The notes: generated by a model from the sequence alone, not told the origin. A stretch of DNA of 64,000 nucleotides from Candidatus Vesicomyidisocius sp. Pext_18_S21 (GCA_021730165.1 CP072535.1:575798-639797); one strand, 5' to 3'. Shown: positions 27,502 through 36,777, numbered from the stretch's first letter. Program-made: numbers and translations.

Positions 27502-28602
27502 TTATAAAACAGCAACAGGATAAGAACCAAGTACATCAACTTTAAGCACCCTACTAGCTACTTCTGCTAATGCTAGTTTTACTTTTTTATTATCTTTGTG
27601 CCCTTCAATATCAATTAAAAACAGATACTCCCACTTAACGCCAGGAATTGGATGCTTTTCTAATTGTATCATATTGATACCTTGCTGTTTAAATGGTTCT
27701 AATAAATCACAAAGTGTACCAGACTCATGCTTAATAACAACTAAAAGTGAAGTTTTACCTTCAAAAGAAGTAGAAATATTTTCAAAAGAAGTAGAAATAT
27801 TTTCTTTACCAAGAATTAAAAAACGAGTAACATTACCAGACTTATCTTCAATATTTTTAGCAATTCTTTCTAAACCGTATAAATCTAATGCCACCTCTGA
27901 AGCAATTGCAGCAGCACCCACTTCATCCTTAACAATACAAGCAGCCAATGCGTTTGATGCAACTGATTTTAACTCAGTATTTGGATAATTATTATTTAGC
28001 CAACGTTGACATTGATTCAATGCTTGAGAATGGGCATAAATAACTTTAATTCCTTGCGACTGATTTGCACTCATTAATTGATGCTGAATTGCAATTTCTA
28101 CCTCGCCACAAATTTTCAAATTCTGAGAATATAACATATCAACCGTTGCACCAATCATACCATTAGACGAATTCTCAATAGGTACAACACCATAATGCGC
28201 ATTACCCTTCTCAACTTGATGAAAAATCTCATCAATACTAACACAATCAAGTGTAGATACACTATGCCCGAAATGCTTAAGTGCTGCCTCTTGTGTAAAA
28301 GTACCCTCAGGACCTAAATAAGCAATATTTAAAGGTTGTTCTAATGCAAGACAGGCAGACATAATTTGGCGAAAAATATATGCCATGTCTTTATCTTTTA
28401 ATAGGCTGTTATTTCTTTTAATAATTGAACGTAACACTTGTGCCTCACGTTCAGGTCGGTAAAAAACACTACTATCATCTGATGCTTTTTTAACTTGTGC
28501 AACTTTAGCGACTAATTGTGCACGATTACCAATTAGTAATTGGATTTTTTTATCTAATACATCAATCTCATCACGTAGCTCTGACAATGTTCTTTTACCC
28601 AT
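27502..28602 (-). CDS. pheA: bifunctional chorismate mutase / prephenate dehydratase
   Basis: The P-protein converts chorismate to prephenate and then to phenylpyruvate. The 366 residues contain an N-terminal chorismate mutase (LSELRDEIDVLDKKIQLL), a prephenate dehydratase with AYLGPEGTFTQEAAL and NSSNGMIGATVDML, the GNVTRFLILG motif, and a C-terminal ACT domain. A 21-bp direct duplication (ENISTSF twice) lies in the linker before the ACT domain and keeps the frame. Confidence 0.95.
   Translation of the reverse strand: MGKRTLSELRDEIDVLDKKIQLLIGNRAQLVAKVAQVKKASDDSSVFYRPEREAQVLRSIIKRNNSLLKDKDMAYIFRQIMSACLALEQPLNIAYLGPEGTFTQEAALKHFGHSVSTLDCVSIDEIFHQVEKGNAHYGVVPIENSSNGMIGATVDMLYSQNLKICGEVEIAIQHQLMSANQSQGIKVIYAHSQALNQCQRWLNNNYPNTELKSVASNALAACIVKDEVGAAAIASEVALDLYGLERIAKNIEDKSGNVTRFLILGKENISTSFENISTSFEGKTSLLVVIKHESGTLCDLLEPFKQQGINMIQLEKHPIPGVKWEYLFLIDIEGHKDNKKVKLALAEVASRVLKVDVLGSYPVAVL
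27761..27802. repeat. 21-bp in-frame tandem duplication inside pheA
   Basis: Two exact adjacent copies of a 21-base unit (tcaaaagaagtagaaatattt without break, 27761-27781 and 27782-27802). On the coding strand it adds seven residues, doubling ENISTSF in the dehydratase-ACT linker. Exact identity implies a recent event. Confidence 0.95.
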
Positions 28603-28612
28603 ATTGTATCTC

Positions 28613-29770
28613 TTAAAGACCTCTAACAGTCAATATGCCTTTTACTTGTTTTAAATTATCAACAATTGAAATAGGAGTTTTATGTTCTAAATCAACCAAA
28701 GTATAAGCAATATTATCTTTTGATTTGTTAAGCATATCAATAATATTAGTGCTAGTATCTGCAATGGTTGTTGAAATTTGACCAACCATATTGGGAATAT
28801 TTTTATGGGTAATAGCTAATCGATTTTTACCTACTCTTGGCATTAATACTTCGGGAAAATTTACCGAATTAGTAATATTACCATTTTCTAAATAATCTCT
28901 TATTTGATTTACCACCATAACCGCACAGTTATCTTCAGCCTCTATCGTTGATGCACCTAAATGTGGAAGAGCAATTACTCTATCATGATCTTTTTTATCA
29001 TCAATTGGAAAATCAGTCACGTAATACTTAACTTTACCATTATCAAGCGCAATCATTAAAGCCTCTTCATTAACAATACCGTCTCTGGCAAAATTAAGAA
29101 TAGTTGCATCTTCTGGTAATAAGGCGATACCTTCTTTATTTAATAAATTTTTAGTATTTTCAACTAATGGCACATGAAATGAAACAAAATTACTACGTGA
29201 AAATAGCTCATCAATGCTTAATACCTGTTCTACACCTGATGATAATTTCCATGCACTTTTAATAGTTATCAAAGGGTCAAAACCAATAACATTCATTCCC
29301 AAAGCATGTGCTGCATTAGCAATTTTCACCCCAATTGCACCCAAACCAACAATTCCTAATGTTTTACTTGGTAATTCAGAACCAGCATATTTTTTTTTAC
29401 CTTCTTCAATGGCAGTTTTTAAATTATCAAGTGATAAACAATTAACATAATGCCAAGCTTGACAAATATTGCGACTTGCAAGTAACATTGAACTAATAAC
29501 CAATTCTTTCACTGCATTTGCATTTGCACCTGGTGCATTAAACACAACTACACCCTTATTACTCATTTTATCCAAAGGAATATTATTAACACCTGCACCA
29601 GCACGACCAACAACTTTTAGATTATCATTAATTTCCATATCATACATTTTTGCACTACGTACTAAAATTACATCAGGATTACTCATTTCCGAAGAAATAT
29701 TATAATTATCTCTTGGTAATTTATTTAACCCAATCGAAGAAATATTATTAAGCGTGAGAACTTTAATCAT
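28613..29770 (-). CDS. serA: D-3-phosphoglycerate dehydrogenase
   Basis: SerA starts serine synthesis by oxidising 3-phosphoglycerate. The 385-residue protein has VVGRAGAGVNNIPLD near 52, the NAD site LGIVGLGAIGVKIANAA near 140, LNFARDGIVNEEAL and a catalytic LPHLGASTIEAE histidine; a C-terminal ACT domain (about 310-385) probably binds serine. Its start overlaps the serC stop by one base, so serC-serA-pheA form one unit. Confidence 0.95.
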   Translation of the reverse strand: MIKVLTLNNISSIGLNKLPRDNYNISSEMSNPDVILVRSAKMYDMEINDNLKVVGRAGAGVNNIPLDKMSNKGVVVFNAPGANANAVKELVISSMLLASRNICQAWHYVNCLSLDNLKTAIEEGKKKYAGSELPSKTLGIVGLGAIGVKIANAAHALGMNVIGFDPLITIKSAWKLSSGVEQVLSIDELFSRSNFVSFHVPLVENTKNLLNKEGIALLPEDATILNFARDGIVNEEALMIALDNGKVKYYVTDFPIDDKKDHDRVIALPHLGASTIEAEDNCAVMVVNQIRDYLENGNITNSVNFPEVLMPRVGKNRLAITHKNIPNMVGQISTTIADTSTNIIDMLNKSKDNIAYTLVDLEHKTPISIVDNLKQVKGILTVRGL

Positions 29771-30849
29771 TATGAGTTTTCCTTCTCAAATACTTTCATG
29801 AAATTTATTAATTCATTAATTCCCTTTTGTGGCATAGCGTTATAAATACTAGCACGCATGCCACCCACACTACGATGACCTTTTAAGGTAATTAAATTAT
29901 TAATAGCTGCTTTTTCCAAAAATAAACCATTGAGATTTTCATCAGCCAATAAAAATGGCACGTTCATCCAAGAACGATATTTTAAGGCTACTGGATTTGA
30001 ATAGAAATTAGAACCATCAATAACGTCATAAAGTGTTTTTGCTTTGGCTTTGTTAATCTTAGCCATGGCACTCAGTCCACCTTGTTGTTTAAGCCATTCA
30101 AACACACGAGATGCCACGTACCAAGAATATGTTGATGGCGTGTTATACATTGAATCGTTTTTTGCTTGTGTTGTATAATCAAATAAAATAGGTTGGTTAG
30201 CAACCACATTACCCATTAAATCTTCTCTTACAATCACAACTGTCAGTCCTGCAATACCAATATTTTTTTGTGCTCCTGCATAAATTACACCATATTTTGA
30301 CACATCAACTTCTCGTGATAAAATACTTGATGACATATCAGCAACTAACGGCATATCTACTTCTGGCACATAATCAAATTCTAGACCAGCAATGGTTTCA
30401 TTAGGAGTATAATGCAAGTAGGCACCATCAGAATCAATATTCCAATTTTCAAACACATCAATATCAGTATATTTATTATCTGAACTATTCGTACAAATAT
30501 TTACATCACAATAACGACTACCTTCAGCAATTGCTTTTTTAGACCAATGACCTGTATATGCATAATTAGCCTTAGTTTTTCCATGAAGTAAGTTAATCGG
30601 TACCATTGAAAATTGAGCCGAAGCCCCGCCCTGTAAAAATAAAACTTTATAGTGATTAGGAATATTCATTAAATCTCTTAAATCTTGTTCTGATTTTTGA
30701 GCCATTGCTATAAAATCTGTACTACGATGTGAAATTTCCATAATCGATGCTTTAATATCTTTATATTCTAGTAATTCGTCTTGCATTTGTCTTAATACTT
30801 GTATTGGTAACATAGCAGGACCAGCACTAAAGTTATAAATTTGACTCAT
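29770..30849 (-). CDS. serC: phosphoserine aminotransferase
   Basis: SerC transaminates 3-phosphohydroxypyruvate, and in B6 synthesis 3-hydroxy-4-phosphohydroxythreonine. The 359-residue product has the N-terminal NFSAGPAMLP, MEISHRS, FLQGGASAQF and the PLP lysine in YAGAQKNIGIAG, as well as the C-terminal GHRSVGGMRASIYNAMP. It heads the serC-serA-pheA run and is divergent from the B12 locus. Full length and undamaged. Confidence 0.96.
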   Translation of the reverse strand: MSQIYNFSAGPAMLPIQVLRQMQDELLEYKDIKASIMEISHRSTDFIAMAQKSEQDLRDLMNIPNHYKVLFLQGGASAQFSMVPINLLHGKTKANYAYTGHWSKKAIAEGSRYCDVNICTNSSDNKYTDIDVFENWNIDSDGAYLHYTPNETIAGLEFDYVPEVDMPLVADMSSSILSREVDVSKYGVIYAGAQKNIGIAGLTVVIVREDLMGNVVANQPILFDYTTQAKNDSMYNTPSTYSWYVASRVFEWLKQQGGLSAMAKINKAKAKTLYDVIDGSNFYSNPVALKYRSWMNVPFLLADENLNGLFLEKAAINNLITLKGHRSVGGMRASIYNAMPQKGINELINFMKVFEKENS

Positions 30850-30939
30850 TTCTTTACAAACTCCTTGTTAATAAAATTTAAAGTCAGACGATTTTATCAG
30901 AACCCAGATATTTAGGCTTATCTAATGTTTACCCTATAT

Positions 30940-31042
30940 TATAATTCGCACTTAGTTATTGATTATAGAAAGTAGGTGAAAATCTTACACTGTCTGCGCA
31001 ACGATATTTTTTACATAAGAAATTAGCCTGATACATAGTTTA
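30940..31042 (+). promoter_or_regulatory. cobalamin riboswitch (possibly degenerating)
   Basis: The plus strand contains the core of the B12 riboswitch: AGAAAGTAGGTGAAAATC at 30967-30984, then TTACACTGTCTGCGCAAC (consensus CACTGTCCCGCAAC), and AGCCTGATACATAG at 31024-31037 (consensus GCCAGAxACCTGCC). Order and spacing fit. Some stem bases around GTGAAAAT do not pair perfectly. It leads a btuB-like relic, the BtuM-like gene and cobO, a setting typical of this riboswitch. A TATAAT-like box (around 30937) lies just upstream. Confidence 0.75.
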
Positions 31043-31077
31043 AAATTCTTAATTCCATGAAGGATGATATCATTCAA

Positions 31078-31140
31078 AAAATCTTATTCATATTAAGACT
31101 TGTAATAGGTCTTAATATGAATAAGATTTTAAGACCTATT
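31078..31140 (+). promoter_or_regulatory. two mutually exclusive hairpins after the riboswitch
   Basis: A perfect 22-bp inverted repeat spans 31078-31099 and 31109-31130 with a 9-base loop. A second 12-bp perfect inverted repeat pairs 31104-31115 with 31129-31140. The two share bases, so only one can form at a time, as in a terminator/antiterminator switch. The stems are AT-rich and no long U run follows, so termination is uncertain. The position about 40 bp after the riboswitch suggests its expression platform. Confidence 0.55.
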
Positions 31141-31159
31141 TCCATTTATCTTAACACCT

Positions 31160-31850
31160 AGTATCATACCAATAATCCAATTATTGACTCTATTGGCTCA
31201 ACATTGAGCTTTAATAAAAAAGATATCAATAAAAGAGTTGCTAAAAATTCTAAAAAATTTTTAGCAACTCTACCTAGTATTAATCTATTGAGATTAGCAG
31301 ATAGTGTTAGTATTAATGACGTATCCAATACTGATAGTGTGCCTGGATATGACTTATCCACAATATCAATCAATAACATTAAAAAGATTGAAATTATAAA
31401 GACTCTAATTCTATTATCTGTGGTATATAATGTAAATGGTGATATAAGTGCTACTCCTTTTAAAAAGCAGCAAATGGTACAAATATAACTTTAAATCTCT
31501 CAAGTAGAGGGAACAATTTAACAAGGTATAACTTTTATATCAGCAATGGAAACAAGGATAACTTTGTCATACTTAATGGAAGTAATATATGCCAGATGGT
31601 ATGGTATATCAGCTAAAAGTGATAATACTTTTAATGCACCCTCTCCTCTATTTATCAACTAACAGACATACCCCACCTCTAAATCCAAAAATTTCAAAAA
31701 ATATTGAAATTAGCATAGAAAAGAGATATAACCTAGATTCATCGTTTATTAAAATTTATAAAATCTTTAATTTTATTTTTATAAACTATCACTATAGTAA
31801 CAGTAATCCTTATCATTACTCTAATTGAGGGCAAATTAAATATAAAAGGC
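31160..31850 (+). pseudogene. btuB: decayed TonB-dependent receptor, btuB-like
   Basis: Frame fragments match the plug domain of a TonB-dependent outer-membrane receptor of the BtuB type: INKRVAKNSKKFLATLPSIN (for the xxAKNLSELLATLPGIN block), LADSVSINDVSNTDS (for LVDGVRINDxSxxxS) and YDLSTISINNIKKIEIIK (for DLSxIPxxxIERIEIIRGP). After residue-level decay the glycine-rich GxxAxYGSDAIGGVINI block is lost, and later pieces (SSRGNNLTRYNFYISNG, DGMVYQLK) lie in shifting frames. Only about 700 bp of a usual 1800 remain. A perfect 16-bp inverted repeat occurs at 31234-31249/31256-31271. The stretch 31850-32170 holds nothing recognisable. Confidence 0.75.
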
Positions 31851-32170
31851 TAAACTATCAATTTCTGCAAATATCCAAAACTATCAGATCAATTTTAATC
31901 ATAATTACGTCAAAAATATATTAAAAGATAACAATACACAATAAAAAATTCTCTAATACTATAATTAATACTGATATTAGAGTCAAAATTACTTGTATTT
32001 ATACTAAACAAAAGCTAATTTCTATAGAAAAAATGACGAGCTCCATACTTTTGTAAATGAGACAAAAAAATTTGACAAACTAATTAACCTTAAAAGGGGT
32101 AATCATAGAACACAATGATTTTATCTTTACCAATTTGCTATAATAAAGAACATTTACAGGATATAAAAAT

Positions 32171-32740
32171 ATGATAAATAAAATCCACAAAATAAAGACT
32201 ATCTTTGCTATTTTTATAATGGTTATTTTAATAATTATAACTCGTGGTAACACTACCTGGCAATCATCAATTATTCACCTACCAGATTTTACTATTCCTG
32301 CTTTATTTATTGCAGGTGTTTATTTACGTACATTCTGTACAGCAATAGTGATTATTATAAGCGCCGTTACTATTGATAATTATGCAATTATTTACAAAGG
32401 CATTAGTGCAAATTGCATTACTCCTGCTTATAGTATTTTACTACTTACTTATTATGGTATTTTTTGGGTAGGAAAGTACCTAACAACACTTAAAATTGAC
32501 CATAATATTATTAATAACGCATTAATCATTTTTATTGCTTGTATTACCCAATGGTTTGTTGCTACCGCTAGTTACTTTGCATTTACCACATCATTTTGGG
32601 GGAAGTTTGGCTTATACATTACTCATTGGTCAATTATTGAGATTCCATTAATATTATATTGGATGATTGCTATTTGTAGCATTTTTACACTCAATCATCA
32701 CTACTTAATAATACCTTCTTTCTCAACACGAAAAGATTAA
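32171..32740 (+). CDS. btuM: BtuM-like cobalamin permease
   Basis: A 189-residue membrane protein with about six helices. BtuM of Thiobacillus denitrificans is a solitary ECF-type vitamin B12 transporter with a cobalt-binding cysteine near residue 80. Here a cysteine lies at residue 82 in SANCITPAY, a similar setting. The gene lies between the btuB relic and cobO, 6 bp before the latter, and downstream of the riboswitch, which all support a B12 role. AGGA precedes its ATG. The frame is undamaged. Confidence 0.75.
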   Translation: MINKIHKIKTIFAIFIMVILIIITRGNTTWQSSIIHLPDFTIPALFIAGVYLRTFCTAIVIIISAVTIDNYAIIYKGISANCITPAYSILLLTYYGIFWVGKYLTTLKIDHNIINNALIIFIACITQWFVATASYFAFTTSFWGKFGLYITHWSIIEIPLILYWMIAICSIFTLNHHYLIIPSFSTRKD

Positions 32741-32746
32741 AGGTTC

Positions 32747-33340
32747 GTGGTAGAAAATCAATATAAAGCTCGTATGCAACGTAAAAAATTTTATATTAAT
32801 ACTCGCATAAAACAAGCCAATATTGACAAAGGTATTATTGTTCTTTTAACAGGTAATGGAAAAGGTAAATCATCATCCGCACTAGGAATGGTTTGCCGTG
32901 CATTAGGTTATAACATGAAAATTGCCATTGCTAAATTTTTAAAAGGAGCACAAACCACAGGTGAAGACATATTCTTAGCCAAACAACCTAACGTACAAAC
33001 CACATATATGAAAACAGGTTTTACTTGGGACACACAAGACAAAGCCTTTGATACAGTTATGGCACAAGAAACTTGGAGCAAAGCCGAACAATATTTAAAT
33101 GATGATTCAATTAATTTGGTTGTACTTGACGAACTTACTTATATGATTAGTTACCAATATCTTTATGAAGCACAAATTATCAACACTTTAAACAATCGCC
33201 CTAAAAAACAACACGTAATAATTACTGGCAGAGTTGCCTCTCAAAAATTAATTGAACTTTCCGATACAGTAAGTGAAATTAAAGACATTAAACACGCTTT
33301 TAGAGCAAATATTAAAGCTCAAAAAGGCATAGAACTTTAA
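32747..33340 (+). CDS. cobO: cob(I)alamin adenosyltransferase, CobO/BtuR type
   Basis: CobO/BtuR transfers the adenosyl group of ATP to cobalt, making adenosylcobalamin from scavenged corrinoid. The 197-residue protein has a P-loop LLTGNGKGKSSSALGM near 34-49, KFLKGAQTTGE, and VVLDELTYM with the Walker B acid. It starts at GTG 32747 behind AGG. It closes the riboswitch-BtuM-CobO set, which implies import of corrinoid rather than synthesis, as no cob biosynthesis genes are seen. Confidence 0.92.
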   Translation: MVENQYKARMQRKKFYINTRIKQANIDKGIIVLLTGNGKGKSSSALGMVCRALGYNMKIAIAKFLKGAQTTGEDIFLAKQPNVQTTYMKTGFTWDTQDKAFDTVMAQETWSKAEQYLNDDSINLVVLDELTYMISYQYLYEAQIINTLNNRPKKQHVIITGRVASQKLIELSDTVSEIKDIKHAFRANIKAQKGIEL

Positions 33341-33361
33341 TCAAAAGATATCAAATTAAAA

Positions 33362-34621
33362 TCAACCATCTAAATAAACTGGATATTTAGCACAAAGACT
33401 AACGACTTTTCCTCTAACCTTGTAAATCACTTCTTGATTCCCTAAATCATCACAAATATCGCACATCCAAGATGCTAAATCAGAACAATCAAATTCATTA
33501 AATCCACGTGTTGTCACCGATGGCGTACCTACACGAATACCACTAGTTACAAAAGGAGGGTTCGGGTCGTTTGGCACTGCATTCATATTAACCGTAATAT
33601 ACGCACTATCTAAAGCAGTATCTACTGCTTTACCTGTTAATCCTTGATCAATAAAACTTACTAAGAATAAATGATTATCAGTACCCCCTGAAACTACATC
33701 GAATCCACGTTTAATAAATATATTAGCCATAACTTGTGCATTAATCTTTACTTGCTTCTGATAAGTCTTATATTCATCACTCATAGCTTCTTTAAAACTC
33801 ACTGCTTTAGCAGCAATAACATGCATAAGTGGGCCGCCCTGGATACCAGGGAAAATAGCAGCATTAAGTTTCTTTTCCATTGTTTTGTTAGACTTAGCTA
33901 AAATTAAACCACCCCGAGGACCCCGAAGTGTTTTATGCGTAGTTGTAGTGGTTACATCAGCAATAGCAACTGGTGATGGATATTCACCAGTTGCTATCAA
34001 ACCAGCAACATGCGCCATATCAGCCATTAAATAAGCACCAACACTATCTGCAATTTGTCTAAAACGTTGCCAATCAACCATACGTGAATACGCTGAAAAC
34101 CCAGCAATAATCATTTTAGGCTTATACCTTTTTGCTAAAACTTCAATTTGCTCATAATCAATCTCACCCGTTTTTTGATTCAAACCATATTGAATAGAAT
34201 TAAAATTTTTACCCGAAAACGAAGGGGTAGAACCATGCGTTAAATGTCCACCATGTGCTAAACTCATACCTAAAATTGTATCCCCTGGTACTAACAACGC
34301 TTGAAAAACTGCAGCATTCGCTTGAGAACCTGAATGCGGCTGAACATTCGCATAATCCGCACCAAATAATATTTTGGCACGATTAATCGCTAATTTCTCA
34401 ACCATGTCAACATATTCACACCCACCATAATAACGCTTACAAGGATATCCTTCAGCATATTTATTAGTTAGTTGTGAACCTTGCGCCTCCATCACTGCAG
34501 GTGAAGTATAATTTTCACTGGCAATCAGTTCAATATGTGTCTCTTGTCGAGCCTCTTCCAGAACAATCGCTTTATAGATTTCAGTATCTACTTTAGCTAA
34601 CGTTTGAGATTTATCGAACAT
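33362..34621 (-). CDS. glyA: serine hydroxymethyltransferase
   Basis: GlyA interconverts serine and glycine while loading tetrahydrofolate with one carbon. The 419-residue enzyme shows [20 protein letters not shown], the tyrosine-rich [23 protein letters not shown], and PLP lysine K230 in [15 protein letters not shown]. It is convergent with cobO. One-carbon units made here serve thyA and hisG-linked purine use. No defect seen. Confidence 0.97.
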   Translation of the reverse strand: MFDKSQTLAKVDTEIYKAIVLEEARQETHIELIASENYTSPAVMEAQGSQLTNKYAEGYPCKRYYGGCEYVDMVEKLAINRAKILFGADYANVQPHSGSQANAAVFQALLVPGDTILGMSLAHGGHLTHGSTPSFSGKNFNSIQYGLNQKTGEIDYEQIEVLAKRYKPKMIIAGFSAYSRMVDWQRFRQIADSVGAYLMADMAHVAGLIATGEYPSPVAIADVTTTTTHKTLRGPRGGLILAKSNKTMEKKLNAAIFPGIQGGPLMHVIAAKAVSFKEAMSDEYKTYQKQVKINAQVMANIFIKRGFDVVSGGTDNHLFLVSFIDQGLTGKAVDTALDSAYITVNMNAVPNDPNPPFVTSGIRVGTPSVTTRGFNEFDCSDLASWMCDICDDLGNQEVIYKVRGKVVSLCAKYPVYLDG

Positions 34622-35246
34622 AACTTCCTTTTCCTTATAATATAATATTTAAAATTAGAACAGTTTATTTTAATACATAAATACAAATAAAGAATAAATG
34701 ATTATCCTTAAATTCAGATTCTAAATGCAATTCTTTATTAGTTAATATTATCTAAAACATATGATTTTAGTGTCAAATAAAATACTAAACATAATGTACT
34801 AATAACTAATTATTTATTAGATATTTAACCAACATGGTAAACGCTTTTTATCATTAATAATAAAATCAAAAAAGTAATATAGTATGATATACAATAAATA
34901 TTGAGCTAATCAATAACATTTGGATACTTCTAAAGACTAAAACAGTTGTATACTCAAAATGAGTAACGAATCTAATATGCAATATATTAATAAAATTCCA
35001 AGGAAAATATTAATTATTACCAATAAGGCATTATGTCTACCAATATTTTTTTTACAAACTTCATGCTAATAGAAAATAGAACAAAATTAATATACAAAAT
35101 AGAATCCTGAAAACTGAAATAATTAATCATTTAACATAAGTATCATCACTATATTAAACTATAGAAAATTAATCGCTAATCCAGGTATTTACATCTAAAA
35201 TAAAATTCACTGAATCTATATTTATTCACCTCACCTTTTGAATTTG
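34622..35246. other. long gap with no assignable gene
   Basis: About 620 bp between glyA and tRNA-Pro. On the plus strand, around 34956-35070, a 36-codon frame begins MSNESNMQYINKIPRKILII, then TNKALCLPIFFLQTSC. It weakly recalls the start of a glycosyltransferase-9 protein (KILIIxxxALGD), but this is too short to call. Nothing else is visible. Confidence 0.35.
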
Positions 35247-35320
35247 TCGGGACGACAGGATTTAAACCTGTGACCACCACACCCCCAGTGTGGTACGCTA
35301 CCATACTGCGCTACACCCCG
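35247..35320 (-). tRNA. tRNA-Pro (anticodon GGG), atypical T loop
   Basis: The minus strand folds with acceptor CGGGGTG/CGTCCCG (C1-G72, typical for bacterial tRNA-Pro), anticodon stem CCACA/TGTGG with loop CTGGGGG (anticodon GGG) and T stem ACAGG/CCTGT. The T loop is TTTAAAT, so position 56 is U instead of the near-universal C that pairs with G19. No CCA end is encoded (ACAA follows), unlike the other three tRNAs here. Its 5' end overlaps the moeB 3' end by 10 bp. Confidence 0.9.
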
Positions 35321-36057
35321 TGAGAACAAATTTTACAAGATTCGTCTTTATTTATTTTAACTTTTTTAAAAGAAAGATTTAAGGTATCGATTAACATTAA
35401 CTTTCCCACTAATTGTTCACCTAAATTTAACAAAACTTTAATAGCTTGCAAGGCTTGTAATGAGCCAATTATTCCTGTAACAGGTGATAGTATACCATTT
35501 CTGATACAATTCTCATCAGAATTTCCTTCAATTGAATATAAACACTGATAGCAAGGTTTTGTTTGATTATAGCCTTGAAATACAGATAACTGTCCCTCAA
35601 AACGAATGACTGCTGCTGATACAAGTGGTGTTCTTTGTATTACGCAAGCTTTGTTAATTTTAAATCGAATGTCAAAATTATCTGTACCATCTAAAACTAA
35701 ATCAACTTTAGCTACCCAATCATTTAAATTATCTTGACCTATTTTTCCAATCGTAGTAACTTTTATATTAGGATTAATAGCAAGTATCTTGTCTTTAGCA
35801 GAATTGACTTTTGTTCTACCAATATCATCTGTAAAATGGATAATTTGTCGTTGTAAGTTTGACAATTCAACTTTATCAGAATCAGCAATAATTAAATGTC
35901 CAATACCAGCAGAGGCTAAATATAAGGCACTGGGCGAGCCTAAACCACCCATTCCAATTAGTAATAACGTGGAATCTTTTAGGACTTCTTGACCTTTAAT
36001 GCTGATTTGAGGTAATAATATTTGGCGAGAATATCTAAGTAATTCTTGATCGTTCAT
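35311..36057 (-). CDS. moeB: MoeB/ThiF/HesA-type adenylyltransferase
   Basis: E1-like enzymes of this family adenylate the C-terminus of a ubiquitin-like sulfur carrier (MoaD or ThiS). The 248-residue protein has the ATP site GMGGLGSPSALYLASAGIG (34-52), the RQI segment and DGTDNFDIR near 126. Zinc-binding CYQC and CKIC pairs are both present, the latter five codons before the end. There is no rhodanese domain. The last three codons and the stop lie inside tRNA-Pro. MoeB and ThiF cannot be told apart by eye. Confidence 0.88.
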   Translation of the reverse strand: MNDQELLRYSRQILLPQISIKGQEVLKDSTLLLIGMGGLGSPSALYLASAGIGHLIIADSDKVELSNLQRQIIHFTDDIGRTKVNSAKDKILAINPNIKVTTIGKIGQDNLNDWVAKVDLVLDGTDNFDIRFKINKACVIQRTPLVSAAVIRFEGQLSVFQGYNQTKPCYQCLYSIEGNSDENCIRNGILSPVTGIIGSLQALQAIKVLLNLGEQLVGKLMLIDTLNLSFKKVKINKDESCKICSHGV

Positions 36058-36545
36058 TAGCTAAAGTATTTATCTAGTTTAGGTTTGATTACCATTCGAC
36101 AATAGGATTCTGATAAGTTGTTATTAAAATAATTTTGATGATAATCTTCAGCTGGATAAAAGTAATCTAGCTTTGTAACTTGAGTTACAATATTATTACT
36201 CATAAGATTAATCATATTAATTGCTTGGATTTGTTGTTTATTATTGATATAAAAAATAGCAGAGCGATATTGAGTACCACGATCATTTCCTTGTTGGTTT
36301 AATGTGGTTGGATCATGAGTTTCAAAAAAAACATCTAATAATGCTTTAAAAGATATTTTAAACTCATTAAACTCTATTTTAACTACCTCAGCATGTCCAG
36401 TTACACCTAAACAAATATCTTTATAAGTAGGATTACTAGTATTCCCATTACAATAACCAGAAGTGAGTTTAATAACCCCCTCAATGCGTTGAAAAATTGC
36501 TTCAACACACCAAAAACATCCACCAGAAAAATAGGCAGTTTGCAT
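36057..36545 (-). CDS. msrA: peptide methionine sulfoxide reductase A
   Basis: MsrA repairs methionine-S-sulfoxide in proteins. The N-terminal GCFWCVEAIFQRIEGV has the catalytic cysteine, followed by SGYCNGNTSNPTY, HAEVVKIEF and DRGTQYRSAIFY. I chose the ATG at 36545 (MQTAYFSGG), which gives about 162 residues; a longer reading adds 11 residues without conserved character. Its stop and the moeB start overlap by a base. The tail YHQNYF is typical. The 200-bp gap upstream has only a hydrophobic low-complexity frame. Confidence 0.93.
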   Translation of the reverse strand: MQTAYFSGGCFWCVEAIFQRIEGVIKLTSGYCNGNTSNPTYKDICLGVTGHAEVVKIEFNEFKISFKALLDVFFETHDPTTLNQQGNDRGTQYRSAIFYINNKQQIQAINMINLMSNNIVTQVTKLDYFYPAEDYHQNYFNNNLSESYCRMVIKPKLDKYFS

Positions 36546-36777
36546 GTATAATTTATGAGTAGTAATAATATACCCCACAATTAAAATAGTTTGTAATTAA
36601 GCAAAAACAAAAAATAAAGTCTTTTCTTAAATATTATTAATACAAATATAATTACAATGCCTAATAATATATTAATAATTTTATTACTAAGCAATATATG
36701 AGTAATATTATAACTAAATACTATGTGTAGTATAAAAGATACGAAATAATAATAAATTATAATCAAAAATTAAAGCT

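Noticed and set aside
27596-27988. A 130-codon frame opposite pheA
   Set aside because: Shadow of the pheA coding sequence; it includes the duplicated repeat translated in reverse.
31204-31488. A 94-codon plus-strand frame that could be annotated as a hypothetical gene
   Set aside because: It aligns with the plug domain of a TonB receptor, with internal deletion and loss of the following blocks; it is part of the btuB-like relic.
36581-36766. A 61-codon hydrophobic minus-strand frame between msrA and the hypothetical gene
   Set aside because: It is almost wholly Ile/Leu/Phe/Tyr/Lys from AT-rich DNA, with no start context or recognisable pattern; likely chance.
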